Part shown: positions 23,535 through 34,910 of the stretch, one piece after another
Layout: each line of letters opens with the position of its first letter
Numbering within the stretch: the first letter of the stretch is position 1
NCBI GenBank assembly: GCA_030544235.1
Contig: CM060469.1
Span: 8,232,017-8,296,016, forward strand
Direction: 5' to 3'
From: Lepturacanthus savala
Taxonomy: Eukaryota; Chordata; Actinopteri; Scombriformes; Trichiuridae
DNA length: 64,000 bases
The notes under the pieces: model-generated
Database searches by the model: none
Told to the model about the DNA's origin: nothing
What the model saw: the letters and a program-made list of their open reading frames with translations, nothing else
Made by a program: the position numbers and the translations under genes

Positions 23535-24284
23535 CAACAGTATTTAACATTGCACAGACCTGCGTGAATACAGTATATAGCTAATACTATAGCTAGCTAG
23601 AATACTGTTTATAATAGCCACTCACCGCAGTGGAGAAAGTGAATCGCCAATACCGGACAGGGCAGGAGGGTTGAGCCGCCTCTGTTTCCTCCGTTTACTG
23701 GTATGGAAGTCAATGTTTCACTACCAGTAATGTCATTTAGGATCATAACGAAAACAATTAATGTTGATGAAGAGGAATTTGACCATTAGCTAAGTTAGCT
23801 AGGGAGTTAGCTTAACATACCAAAGATCGACGACAAAAGGCATTTCCGCATGCGTTTTGATATGCGTTTTGACCGTAAAATGAGGTATCCACCATCTAGA
23901 ATGTCTGTTAGTAGGCTTTCAACATGTATGTGAATGGTACCAGAATGGTTTTCTATATGGCGTATGTCCAATTTGGTCGTATGTCCGAATTATGCCTTCT
24001 ACTAGCTAACTTACTACATAGAAGCTACTACTGTGGCATTCCAGTAGTATCTCCTGGTTAATAGGCAGCACCTATTAAGGTTTTGGATGCAGACAAATTG
24101 TCAAACACATCAAAAACGATAAAATGATGAATTTTCCCGGAAAAGCTATACTTTTATTCTGTGCCTCTCTAAACACACTGTGGATGTTTATTATTACTAT
24201 TATTATTTTTTAAACATAGCTTTCAATAAAAAGGTATCAAAATGTCAAATAAAATCCATGGAAAGTGAACAATATGGCAAGGCA
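23533..24284. other. repeat-derived or intergenic sequence, no gene
   Basis: The segment 23610-23720 (CACTCACCGCAGTGGAGAAA, GGTTGAGCCGCCTCTG) has the look of a MITE interior. The rest is unique. Confidence 0.4.
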
Positions 24285-24730
24285 AGGCGAGTTTATTTGC
24301 ACATTTTAACAACATGGTAATTCAATGTAACATGAAACATTAAAAGCATACAGATAGATACAATTTACAGTTGATTAAAAGGGTAAAAATCTAAAAAAAA
24401 AAAAAAAAAAAATTAAATTAAAAATAAGAACAATCAAAAATAAAAACTTAAATAAATAATATTAACAAATAAAAATAATAAATTTAAAACAAGCAAGATA
24501 TAATTTAAAAATAGTCGATTGAAATGGGAAAAATCACAAATTAAAAATTAAAAACAAGGACAATCAGAAAGTAAAACTTAATTAAAATTAAATAATTAAA
24601 TAATAATAATATAATTACTATTATTATAATAAAATTTAAAAAAATAAATAGATAAAAAATAAACATTTGAAACATGATATAATTTAACAGTTTAACAGTT
24701 AATTAAAAGAGGAAAAATCTGAAATTAAAA
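24285..24730. repeat. fish GGCAAGGCGAGTTTATTTG repeat and A-rich tail
   Basis: The head GGCAAGGCGAGTTTATTTGC and AACATGAAACATTAAAAGCA match a common fish repeat. It is followed by degenerate A/T-rich sequence to about 24730 with AAAAATTAAA-type runs. Confidence 0.6.
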
Positions 24731-26026
24731 TGGAAAAACAAAAACAAGTTCTTTTCCAGGCTTTTATTTTGAAGGCGAAGCCACATCAGTCCTTCTGTAG
24801 CTGCAGCTGCTGGCTTGACGCATCTCTCTCTCTCTCTCTCCCTCTCATCCTCTCTCATCCTCTCTCCCGCCGTCATCCAGCGCTGTGTCGATGCTCCTTA
24901 AACCTGGAGCCGCCGTCAGGAAGGATGAGCTGCCCGGGAACCGGAGAGAAAGCTACATAATAATAATTTAGAAAAGAAAAAAGAAAAGAAAAATAGAAAA
25001 AAGCATTTTCATGATAGTTTTTTTTCCCCCCATTGGAGCCAGAGAGAAAGGAAACCAACTCCAGAAAAGAGGATTGCCTTCACAGTCAAGTGTGTGTTAG
25101 TCAGAGTGTGTGTGTGTGCCTCGGACTCCCACTCAGTGATGTAAAACGTGAAGGTGGATTTTGTCATGTGGAGGAGCAGGTAAAAAGGTAAGAGGACTCA
25201 TTATGACACTGTGAAGCTGATCCCCGAATGTCTTTTTAACTGTCTTACAGCTTTTTTTTTGTCCTAAAAAGGATTTTGTCGCTTCTGTGGTTTCAATCTG
25301 TTGCCGAGATGAATGAAAATCCTCTCCTGCACGACTCACTATAAACTGAAAGGAGAGAAAAAAGAGAGAGAGATACTGACACTTGGTTTCATCAGCAGAC
25401 TAATAGGCGTAGTCCCTCTCTGGGCACAGGGTGTGAGGGTTTTTTCTTTTTTTTTTTTAAGGGGGGGGGGGGGCAAGTAATTCAATGAAGAAATAAATAA
25501 ATAACACAAAACAAGAGACCTGGTGAAATCCTCATGTGGTGGTAGTGATGGTATTATTATTATTTTTTTTTTGTTAACAGAAATTTTTTTAAAAAACCTC
25601 TGCCTCACACTTTGGGAGTGACGGAGGTGTTGAAGGAGGGAAATGTGGTGCAATTCACTGTGTGAGTTTGGGTGGATGACGACAATCCCCCCCACCACCA
25701 CCGTCGCCCCCCTACCCCCACCCCCCTCGAGCATTCTGGGATGAAAAGAGAACCAATTAAGTGATATTAAATGAGATTTTTTTAAATTAAAAAAAATAAG
25801 AAAGACAGAAAAAGGTGTAAAAAAAAAAAAAAAAAAAAAAATCAGAGGTGTCGGACGCCTGCGGCTGTTTTTCGGATATTGCATCTGCACGCTGGATGAC
25901 ACGATGGTGGCACCCAACACACACACACAGACACACACACACTTCACAAGGTGGATAGAGACCACCACCCGCCACCACCCTCCAGCAAACTCCACCCGCC
26001 CCTGAGCCGCACAGCGGGGATGACAC

Positions 26027-26095
26027 ATGCACCGTATGAAGTTGGCGATCGGCGCCCTGCTGCGAGTCAAAGTGGTCCTGCAGCACAGGAACATG
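26027..26095 (+). CDS. candidate first coding exon, product unknown
   Basis: An ATG directly after an in-frame TGA (26021) opens 23 codons that end at a possible donor, ATG|GTGCGT. The peptide begins MHRMKLAIGALLRVKV and is basic and hydrophobic, as in a short signal anchor or a mitochondrial-type leader. An internal ATG lies three codons in. Neither ATG has a strong Kozak context. The preceding 1.2 kb resembles the long low-complexity leader of many neural genes. Unspliced, the frame would close after 38 codons. I do not recognise the product. Confidence 0.22.
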
Positions 26096-26109
26096 GTGCG
26101 TTTCCTTCA

Positions 26110-26540
26110 TACCCCCCAGAGTGAAGCTCTAAGAGGTGGCTGAAATATACATGTGTCTGTCGATCTTTTCATGGACAGGCGCTGGAAACAAGCGCTCCTT
26201 TTTTATGCACAATTTCGTCCTGACCTTAAAGTATGAATAATAGGACTGAATTATGAATGAGTTAGGCTCCAGCCGAGCAACTCGCCTAACCCGTCTCCTG
26301 ACTATGGGGCGTTAATTGAGGTCGGCCATAATTGTGCTCAAATGGAATCCAGTTGTTGCTTTTCATAACGGAGGGCAAAGTTCAAGCGATGGCGTCAGGA
26401 AACGCGTCCGCGGGGGCCGTCTCTGAAAAAGAAAAGAGGCGTCCGGGAGCGGTGTTTCATCTCAGGTGAGACAGTTTGGCGAGCTGTGTCCCGATAATTT
26501 ATCGCTCAGAACCGAATTCTAACATCTTACCGGCCATAAA
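26110..26540. other. non-repetitive segment, candidate regulatory DNA
   Basis: Between low-complexity tracts lies about 400 bp of balanced unique sequence with homeodomain-like TTAATTGAGG and CATAATTG motifs. No coding frame. Conservation cannot be judged here. Confidence 0.25.
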
Positions 26541-26707
26541 TCTGGAATATAAAAGTTTTTTTTTTTTTCATCCACACCCCCCCACCCCCACCCCCCCCTC
26601 TTCCTCCAAAGTTTCCCTGTGACAGATTAATTCAGGTGCCGTTCCTCAGTGTTTCGACAACTCCCGCCCCTGCTGTCTCCAAGCAGGAGGGGATGCTAAT
26701 GGAGGAA

Positions 26708-26741
<34 letters not shown>

Positions 26742-27055
26742 GATACAGGCGTTACCGCTGCAAGATAGAGAGAGAGAGAGAGTGAGACGGTGAGATGGAG
26801 AGAGCGTGTGTGTGTGAGGCGTTTCCATGGCAACGTGTCAGGGGTGTGTTTGGTCCCCGGAGAGACGGCGAGGAACGGGAGGGGAGGAGAGAGAGAGAGA
26901 GAGATGAGAGGCGAGGAGAAAACTATCCCTCGTTAAGGGTGAGCGGGGGATGGGAAAGAGATAATGGAGGGAAGAGGAGAAGGTGGGAATGCCCCCCCCC
27001 CTCCTCCTCTTCCTCCTCCTCCACCTCCTCCTCCCCCTCACCACCTCCCTAGGCC

Positions 27056-27958
27056 CCCTGCTTATTGTTTGTTTTCTCCTTCCCGTGGTGCGCTCTTCTT
27101 TCTCCCGTCGCCATACACCTCACGCCACCTCCTCTGTACATTCAGAAGTAACTCGCAGCACTTGCGACAGCCACGCTTTTTTGTTAGTATTCGTTTTTTT
27201 TTTACGTTTGAGATCAAGCGGATGAAAGTGTTTGACCATCCCGTCACTTCCATAGCCTCAACCGTGACTCCGAGACGAACCAGCTGCCGTCGTCTTGGCA
27301 CCTTTTCCCTCGCTCAGATGGCACCGACGTAAAGAAGCCATGCCAGTGTTTGCATTTTTACCCGCCCGACAGTTGAGCTCTGTTTTTACTTCTACTTATT
27401 TGCCATATTGGTATTCTTTGGGCTTCCAGTCCACGGGCAGCAGTGGCTCGTCGCCATCTGTAGCGAAACGACACGCCCACATCAGATTGTAAATCATCAG
27501 AATCGTGCGAAACATCAGTGAAATCCAATTTCATCCAAAAGAAAAGGATCCTACGCGGTTCTTTCATAGGTTAAAGCACACCCTGCCTCACAAACTGATT
27601 CAACAAGTGTGATCGGTTTAAACATCTGACGCAAACGCATTAAACTGCAGAAATTAGGAGCCATTACAAACAAATCTAGATATAGATCATTTGCAGCGTA
27701 GTCATCCCGGAGAGCTTTTTTATTTCCTGTCGTTTCTCATATGGCGCGTGGATGCGGGGCGAGGGAAGGGCTGGAAGGCTGACAAATGCAAAGTGTGATG
27801 TTTTGCTGGAGTCAACAAAGCAAAGTGGTCTGCTGGCTGTAAATGCTGCTGCTGCTGCCGCTGCAACAAAATGTAACTACAGTAATAGATGATGACGAGC
27901 TGTCTGTCGCTCAACCTTGGGTGTTCATTGAGAGCTTTTTTTTTGCATTCAGAAATAC
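27056..27958. other. intergenic, no gene seen
   Basis: Unique sequence with a short (TGC)n-like run at about 27845-27865. Nothing further is recognised. Confidence 0.5.
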
Positions 27959-27959
27959 G

Positions 27960-28310
27960 CTACCGTTTAGGGTTTAGGTTTCACTTAAAAATGTCCTAAT
28001 TTTTGAAAGAAAAGCACTGTTTTTTTTAATGAAGATAACTTTAAACTAATCAGAAATACACTCTATACATTGCTAATGTGGTAAATGACTATTCTAGCTG
28101 CAAATGTCTGGTTTTTGGTGCAATATCTACATAGGTGTATAGAGGCCCATTTCCAGCAACTGTCACTCCAGTGTTCTAATGGAACAACATGTTTGCTCAT
28201 TGTGTCAGAAGGCTAATGTAATACAATCTTCTACTCATTTTACAACTCATGATGATAAATAAAAGTGTGACTTTTCATGGTGAACCCAAAATTTTGACAG
28301 CTAGTGTATA
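27960..28310 (-). mobile_element. Tc1-type MITE, copy B
   Basis: Reverse complement of copy A and of 31205-31555: it contains TTTTGAAAGAAAAGCACTG, CACTCTATACATTGCTAATG and CATAGGTGTATAGAGGCCC, and ends GCTAGTGTA. Confidence 0.85.
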
Positions 28311-28627
28311 ATGGATGATGATGGATGACAAATAATATCTCAATCTACAAGATTCCTTATCTGAAATGCACTGTATACATTGCTATGAGAAACTTTTAAC
28401 GCTAAACTGTTTGATCAACAGGTATGTTTGATATGATTGGCTATAAGCTACATACAGATGCATTTGATAGACATTTATAGTGGCCAATAAATGTCTCTGG
28501 GCTTTCATAAACCACGCCTCCAATGTGAACAAATGAATGGATGATTCCCAGACCTCATCTCAAATTACATTGAGATGAAATCTGGTGTCTGGTGTTCGCT
28601 AGGCTAACATGGATGACGTACCGTTCA
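28311..28627 (-). repeat. composite repeat (AGCCTGGCTAACACCAGAC type), minus copy
   Basis: Reverse complement of 31556-31800, sharing TATAAGCTACATACAGATGC, GGGCTTTCATAAACCACGCC and CAGACCTCATCTCAAATTAC. It is flanked on both sides by Tc1-type MITE copies. Confidence 0.85.
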
Positions 28628-29012
28628 TTGACTATTCTAGCTGCAAATGTCTGGTTTTTGGTGCAATATCTACATAGGTGTATAGAGGCCCATTTCCAGC
28701 AACTATCAGTCCAGTGTTCTAATGGAACAATGTGTTTGCTCATTGCGTTAGAAGGCTAATGGATGATTAGAAAACCCTTGTGCAATCATGTTAGCACAGC
28801 TGGAAACAAATTAGCTGGTTAGAGAATCTAGAAAAGTGACCTTCCTTTGACAAAACTTTGAAAGAAAAAAATTGTCATTTCAAATACAAATTGATATTTC
28901 TAACCTTGTCAATGTCTTGACTATGTTTTCTAATCGTTTTACAACTCATGGCGGTAAATAAAACTAACTTTTCATTGTCTGGGTGGCCCAAAACTTTTGA
29001 GCGGTCGTATAT
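28628..29012 (-). mobile_element. Tc1-type MITE, copy C, chimeric
   Basis: The first 140 bp repeat copy B almost exactly (TAGCTGCAAATGTCTGG, GGCCCATTTCCAGCAAC). It then diverges to AGAAAACCCTTGTGCAATC and TGTTAGCACAGCTGGAAAC, the interior of a related fish element, and ends with AAAACTTTTGAGCGGTCGTA. Confidence 0.8.
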
Positions 29013-29361
29013 ATTGTTCTAAGAACAGGAAAACAGCTGGCCACACCATTAACACAAGGGTGAATCCTCACGGGCGACTTTAATCACTTGATGATTAACA
29101 AGTTTTATTGTTCTGCAACATAACTAACACATAATATGTTGTTCATCACAGATGTTGCGCCTTCCCACTCTCACATTGATCTGTAATTTAGCATTACACG
29201 TGTCGACTGTATTAGTGTGTGATATGATAATGCGGCATACATAAGTTATGGATTTCCAAGGCTGGGCATGTTTCATGTATCTGCTCAACCTCAAGTCGAT
29301 TTTAACGTTGCAATGAAGTGAACTCAACTAGCGGACTGCTGGGCGGATGGTAGCTATTCAT

Positions 29362-29662
29362 TGGGCTGCAGCCAACGATTGATTTAAATTATTGATTATT
29401 TTCTCATTCAGCATCCAAAAATTTGGAAAAAAAACAAAAGTTGTTTTTGTTACAACCAAAAACATCTTCTTTGATCCTGATCAAAAGTCCAATAGGAAAA
29501 CATATGCCATTTATCGTCTTAGAAGATTGAAAAAACTTTAAAATATTCACATTTGAGAAGGACATTTTTGACATATTTTCGACTCAAAATGATGAATCCA
29601 TTATCAATTTGGCGCCAAATTTTCTGTCAGTCAATCTAATCGATTGGCTGCAGCTCCACAAT
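29362..29662 (+). repeat. teleost repeat with CAACGATTGATT / ATCGATTGGCTGCAG ends
   Basis: Starts GGCTGCAGCCAACGATTG and ends AATCGATTGGCTGCAGCTCC, giving inverted ends. The interior ATTCACATTTGAGAAGGAC is characteristic of a very common fish repeat. It is the most complete of three copies in the window. Confidence 0.7.
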
Positions 29663-31120
29663 AGAAGAGCAAGACAAAAATGGGTTTCCAGTTGTTGTAT
29701 CTGTCTTACTCTTCAGCTTTTGCAAACATGGTATTACTGTGCTTTGCAGTGTGTTGTGTGTCTATCAATCATTTGAGTTCAGTCCTGCAGTTGTCTGCGC
29801 AGAATACAGTAAATCCCACCTGTTACTCCCGGTCTATGGGCTCAGAGCGCAGCATAATATGAAGCAGGCGGGGAGGCGGATAAAACAAAGAACCGCAGGA
29901 ACATTTTATGTGCTGCACACAGCAAGCAAATACAAAACTGAAGCTTAACGTTCAGGGTGGGTCGAGACCGGAATAAAAAAAAAAAAGACACCAGGCTGTC
30001 TTCACAAAGGATCCTTCTTATAAAACCCCTTAGAAAAAAAAAACAAAAAGAATACATGTACTGGGTACTAACTCAATCCCAAAGCAATAAAAGAAAAAAA
30101 AAACATTGAATAAAGAAAATGGAGATCCACTCCTACTTCCTTGTGCTCTGTCTGAATTAAAGCGTATAAAAGAAAAGCGTTTAGCAAAAGGCTGAAAAAA
30201 AAAAAACAGGCTATTAAAGGAAAGGTGAAGTGACACACTAGATCTACTGCTCAAGGTTCACAATGTCCAGATAAAACCTACACACAAGGCTGTCTGAGCA
30301 CTTATTCTAAAGACACTAAAATAAAGAGAGAAAACACAATGTTGAAGGACATACTGAAATCAGCAATTGAACTGCATTCTGGTGTAGGTTCTTTGTCCCA
30401 CAATTAGCGAATAATACTATCTTTATTTAACTCTATTGATTTGGACAAAAGAGAGGTCTCACTCTCTCCCAGAATTCACAATACAATACAGCTAATACAG
30501 TTGTCTGCAACACCAACCCTTATTTAATAGAACAGTAGAGTTTTGTTGTTGTTTTTTCTAATTTGCAGTCATCTAGAGCAGAACAAAGCCTAAACCACAT
30601 CAGCACAAAAGCAGGAGACAAAGAAAAAAAAATGTCACTTTCACTTTCGTCATCGAAAGGATGTTCTCTGCCAAAACTCGTGTGATCAGATCACACCCTG
30701 AGAATCGCATTTGCAAAGCTATGGAGAACTAAGATTCCCAGTGGTGAAATCTGAAAGTTCTTTGAATTATGACGTCTTCTAAGATTTTTTTTTTTTTCCC
30801 TTAAAAAGATTAAATCCTTATGAAAAATGTCATCCCTTCTACCTATAAGCTGCAGTCTGGAGGAGGACTTTTATGTAGCTCAGGGGTTTCTTTGGCGATG
30901 ACAATACAAGAGAAACGTTCTCTAAATGCTGTATCACAAAGGCGTGATATGGATTGCAAGGGGGATGAAAGCGCTTCCCGAACTGCTTTTTAGGTGATTT
31001 TGTAGAACTCTCTGCAGGGCGAATTGGCAAAGGGTGGAATGCGGCCACAGATCAATTGCAGCTAGGGTTGCAAATTTTGTGCATTTTCCTTAACGGATAA
31101 TTGAAGTAATCGATTAAGCA
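29663..31120. other. intergenic, no gene seen
   Basis: Many short A-runs and T-runs (29974-29987, 30036-30045, 30785-30799). No supported exon. A minus-strand 3' UTR is conceivable but has no evidence beyond composition. Confidence 0.4.
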
Positions 31121-31204
31121 TTACTCATCATCCATGGTAGCCTGGCTAACATCCGACCTCATCTCAATGGAGATTGAGATATCATCCGTCATTCATCGTC
31201 ATCC
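31121..31204 (+). repeat. composite repeat, left part, plus copy
   Basis: CATCATCCATGGTAGCCTGG and ACCTCATCTCAATGGAG repeat the sequence found again at 31563-31620 on the other side of a Tc1-type MITE. Confidence 0.75.
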
Positions 31205-31555
31205 ATTATACACTAGGATTCAAAAGTTTGGGGCAATTTAGTGTTTCCATGAAAATTCACACTTTTATTTACCACCATGAGTTGTAAAATGAATAGAAAA
31301 TGTTATTACATTAACCTTCTGATGCAATGAGCAAAGACATTGTACCATTAGAACACTGGAGTGAAAGCTGGAAATCGGTCTCTATACACCTATGTAGATA
31401 TTGCACCAAAAAACTGACAGCTAGAAAAGTCATTTACCACATTAGTAATGTATAGAGTGTATTTCTGATTAGTTTAAAGTTATCTTCATTGAAAAAAACA
31501 ATGCTTTTCTTTCAAAATTAAGAACATTTCTAAGTGACCCCAAACTTTTGAACAG
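31205..31555 (+). mobile_element. Tc1-type MITE, copy D
   Basis: TA-CACTAGGATTCAAAAG to CAAACTTTTGAACAG-TA, with inverted ends. It is very similar to copy B in reverse complement over its whole length. Confidence 0.88.
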
Positions 31556-31845
31556 TAGCATACATCATCCATGTTAGCCTGGCTAACACCAGACACCAGA
31601 CCTCATCTCAATGTAATTTGAGATGAGGTCTGGGAATCATCCATTCATTTATTGATATTGGAGGTGTGGCTTATGAAAGCCCAGAGACATTTACGGGCAA
31701 TGTCTCTCAAATGCATCTGTATGTAGCTTATAGCCAACCGTATCAAAACAAACATACCCAATGATGATGAAATAGTTTAGCACTAAAAGTTGCTCATTTT
31801 TCCAAATAAACAAGTAGTCTCAATTACTTAGAACCCTTTCTAAGG
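31556..31845 (+). repeat. composite repeat, plus copy
   Basis: TTAGCCTGGCTAACACCAGA, TGGCTTATGAAAGCCCAGAG and GCATCTGTATGTAGCTTATA match 58753-59000 in order and 28311-28627 in reverse complement. The copy is split by the retroposon at 31846 and resumes at 32045-32215. Confidence 0.85.
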
Positions 31846-32034
31846 CGGGCGATGGTGGCGCAGAGGTTAGGTAGGTGTGAGTGTGTGAGTGAATGGTGTG
31901 TGTGCCCCACGATTGGCTGGCAACCATCTGGGGTGTATTCCTGCCTCTCGCTGTAACGCACTGGGATAGGCTCCAGCAGACCCCTGTGACCCTAATGAGG
32001 AATAAGCAGGTATAGAAAATGACTGACTGACTGA
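31846..32034 (+). mobile_element. short retroposon with tRNA-like head and (GACT)n tail
   Basis: The head CGGGCGATGGTGGCGCAGAG resembles the GGTGGCGCAGTGGTTAG start of a very common fish retroposon. The tail ends GGTATAGAAAATGACTGACT. It lies between perfect 10-bp direct repeats CTTTCTAAGG (31836-31845 and 32035-32044). The insertion interrupts the composite repeat, whose sequence resumes afterwards, so it is younger. At 189 bp it lacks the middle of the usual element. Confidence 0.85.
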
Positions 32035-32044
32035 CTTTCTAAGG

Positions 32045-32215
32045 CTGGATTGAAAGGTAAACTACCATCTGCAGCCATGTTGGATTCCCAGGTATCGTTC
32101 TTTGATTGGCTCCCTCGCTGAGGGGAAAACTAGGTCCTTGGTGTCCAGACTGAATTGCAGGGGAAGTGAATTTGCATACAATGAAGGACGGGTATACCCA
32201 GGCAACTTCCATGGC
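32045..32215 (+). repeat. composite repeat, right part, plus copy
   Basis: CAGCCATGTTGGATTCC, GAGGGGAAAACTAGGTCC and ATACAATGAAGGACGGGTAT align with 59085-59230. Confidence 0.8.
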
Positions 32216-34910
32216 ACAACTAAAACAGGATCAAAAAGATATGTTGACCACCATACGTCACTTTTCTCCAGGTCCTTCCCCAGGTAAATAGACTCTCAAC
32301 AATAACAGCCATAGCTTTATGTTTAGAACAGTTTTTTTTATGATTGGTACATGTAGGAAAAAGTAGAGACAAAATGAAAAGAGGCCATTGTAGGGGGGGT
32401 AACATTGAGACTCTCTAGATTGTGCAGGCTGGAGAGTCTCCTATGAATCCCTCGGAATGGGCCGGCTGGCGGGAGATTTGGCAGTTTGCTTAATGGCCAT
32501 GAAGTTACAGTTCTTTGTTCTTTGTACAAATATAAATTATCCATGTGGCAAGTGTGTATGAACGTTGCTTTCTCAAAGAACACAGTAGTCAGGACAACGG
32601 CGGAGAGAGGAAGAGAAATATTAAGTCTCCGGGCGGCAAAACCGCAAGCCCCAAACGGCGCGATGCGAAGGCATGCCTCAAAACTCCGGGCGAGGAATTT
32701 AAAGATGCCAGAGAGAAACCATATTTGAGATTTAATGTCCCAGTCTCAGTGCTGTTGGTTTTTCAAAACACCTTCAGACTACAAAAAAAGAAGATGGCAT
32801 GATTTGAGGAGGAGGACAAAGGGAAAAAATATCATTCAATGCCTCCCAAGCTTCTCAGAGAAGAGCCTTTAAATAGCACAGAGGAAAATATGCAGACTGA
32901 ACAAGTTCCAGGAGGGAATTGACACAGGCACCAAACGTCTTTTACAGATCTTTGAAGGCTACAGGCGACGATGTCCCTTTTTTTTTTCTGTATGCAACAC
33001 GTTTCATTTGTTTAACTGGGGTTAGCTTGTCTAAAAATATATTTAAATGTGCCATCCCATTTTTAGATCAGCTGATGCCTGGTCCTTCCTGTAATACCCA
33101 AAAATCACAATCTGGTGGACATTCCACCCCCTCTCGGGATCTGTGAATTATGAAGAACAAGAACAAAACTCTACACAAGAAAAGTATGCATCTGAATTAA
33201 AGTGAACTTGGAGGTCATGGGTCGAAACGAGAGAGTTTTCGTCAGGAACGTCACTTCCAGCTAAACCTCACGAAGGCAATTAAAGAGAGGAAAGGGATAA
33301 ACTTAAGCCCAGGAGTTTGGAAAGGAGGCAGAGGAGAAGAAATCATTTCTTCATTCGTTTGTATAATCTTAAATTTTTTTCCCCCCTCACGTTTTCAAAA
33401 ACAGAGGAGCTATTCATTTGTTTTCCAGCCTCCGCATCCTCTAACTAAATTTAATGAGTTCCCGCAGAGTCGTCCATTGTTCTGAAACCTTAGGCCAAAA
33501 CGAAGCCTGCTGTGCTGACCTATCAATGAGGCTGGGGAGTCGCTATTAGCAGGGTGAGAAATTGAGTTTTATCGATTTTTTTTTTTTTTTTTTGGTTGGG
33601 GGGGTGGGTACTGATTCAGTTGCTGTTGTTTGTTAAGTGCTTTGTGTTGAAAAGTTATACAGCAACACATATAATTAGAATAATAATGAAAAAACATGGC
33701 TGAATACAGAGAAAATGATTGGAAATTCTCGTCTGCTTGTGAAATGAGGCGGTGAGGCAGGTGGCTCCTCATCAGTTTTCATCATCTTTGTGCTCCTGAA
33801 GTTGCAGACTGCCTCTCATGTATGTTGTGTGCACCACTATAGTCTTGTATAAATTGTGTGGGGGGGGAACTATACAGCAATGCTCCATTGCTATGATCCA
33901 AACATCTAAATTTGCTTTTTAGGATACCAATGGTGCATTCAATCCCACCTCGTGTTTTCATGTGTGCCTGTTTGTTGGATTGGGCCTTGGAGTCATTATC
34001 TATTATTGGAACAGTTTTTTTGGAACAGTTAGTCCAACATTAAGTAGAATTATCTTATGCCACTGACAGATAATTTATCCTAGTTCAGGTTTGTTTTTCT
34101 CCTTTTTTTGGACAAATATTTTCTTAAAAAAAATTCAAATTAGCTAGATTATCGGCCAGTGGAATTCGACTCCATATTCGACTAATTGTACCAAATTGTA
34201 TCACTTGTTAAGATTTCATTTTTGTTCCTACAACACATACTATACAACAACAGCACCTGGATAAAGACGTTGTATAAGTCCACAGGATTCCTATTAGAGG
34301 AAATGAAATACTGAACATACTGGACACATGAAATTTCACTCTCAGATGGCCATCGGGCGTCTATTATTAGCAACAGAAACAAATATGTCCGAGCAGTTAA
34401 GGTCACATTTGTTTAAGGCCCTGCACCCTCACACAGGTGTTTCCCCTTAAGCTGAACACACACACACACACACAGTCAATCACATGTGCCGGTTTAATCA
34501 AGCAATTAAATAAGAACACCTGTGTAGGAAGTGTCCCATCTGTAATGGGAAGGTTCAGCTCAAGTCTCATTCATAGCAACAGTGATCAAGTAACAAGGAA
34601 CAATTCGCAGTATATCTTTATTAAAACCAGTCTAGATGTTTTATTAGAGCACAAACACTAAAGGCAACGTATCAGTGACCAGTTCCTGATGCTCTTTTTA
34701 ACCTTTCAGTGCAGTTTGCAAAACAAAACAGGTGTCTGCTATGAAGAGATAGTGCTGCGAGGATACAAGAACAAGACAAGAAAATAATATTAACTGAGAA
34801 GAGAAAACAAATATGCGTGAAAAATATGTGCATTTATAGGTGAAGTTATTATTGTTATATGTCAGAATGACAATAGAACCTTTGAATTGAAAATTTCCAG
34901 TAATGTAACA
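32216..34910. other. intergenic, no confident gene
   Basis: Unique sequence. A CpG-rich stretch at 32590-32720 has two overlapping basic frames without known motifs. T/G run at 33579-33607; (CA)n at 34457-34474. Confidence 0.45.

Larger units (their letters stand above)
24822..27055. repeat. low-complexity block of purine/pyrimidine tracts
   Basis: Successive simple tracts: (TC)n at 24824-24862; T then G run at 25441-25474; C-rich 25686-25730; A-run 25819-25841; (CA)n 25916-25944; T/C run 26555-26600; (GA)n 26705-26740, 26767-26782 and 26888-26905; (CCT)n 26990-27050. Long open frames across them are compositional artefacts. Confidence 0.85.

Noticed and set aside
25339..26094. 251-codon minus-strand open frame
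   Set aside because: It runs through A, T, C and CA tracts, so the peptide is dominated by homopolymers and shows no domain or splice structure.
26964..27332. Proline-rich 122-codon plus-strand frame
   Set aside because: Produced by a CCT repeat; overlapping frames on both strands are equally long.
32590..32800. Basic frame rich in Lys, Pro and Gly in a CpG-rich stretch
   Set aside because: Briefly resembled a nuclear protein fragment, but no family is recognised and no splice signals bracket it.
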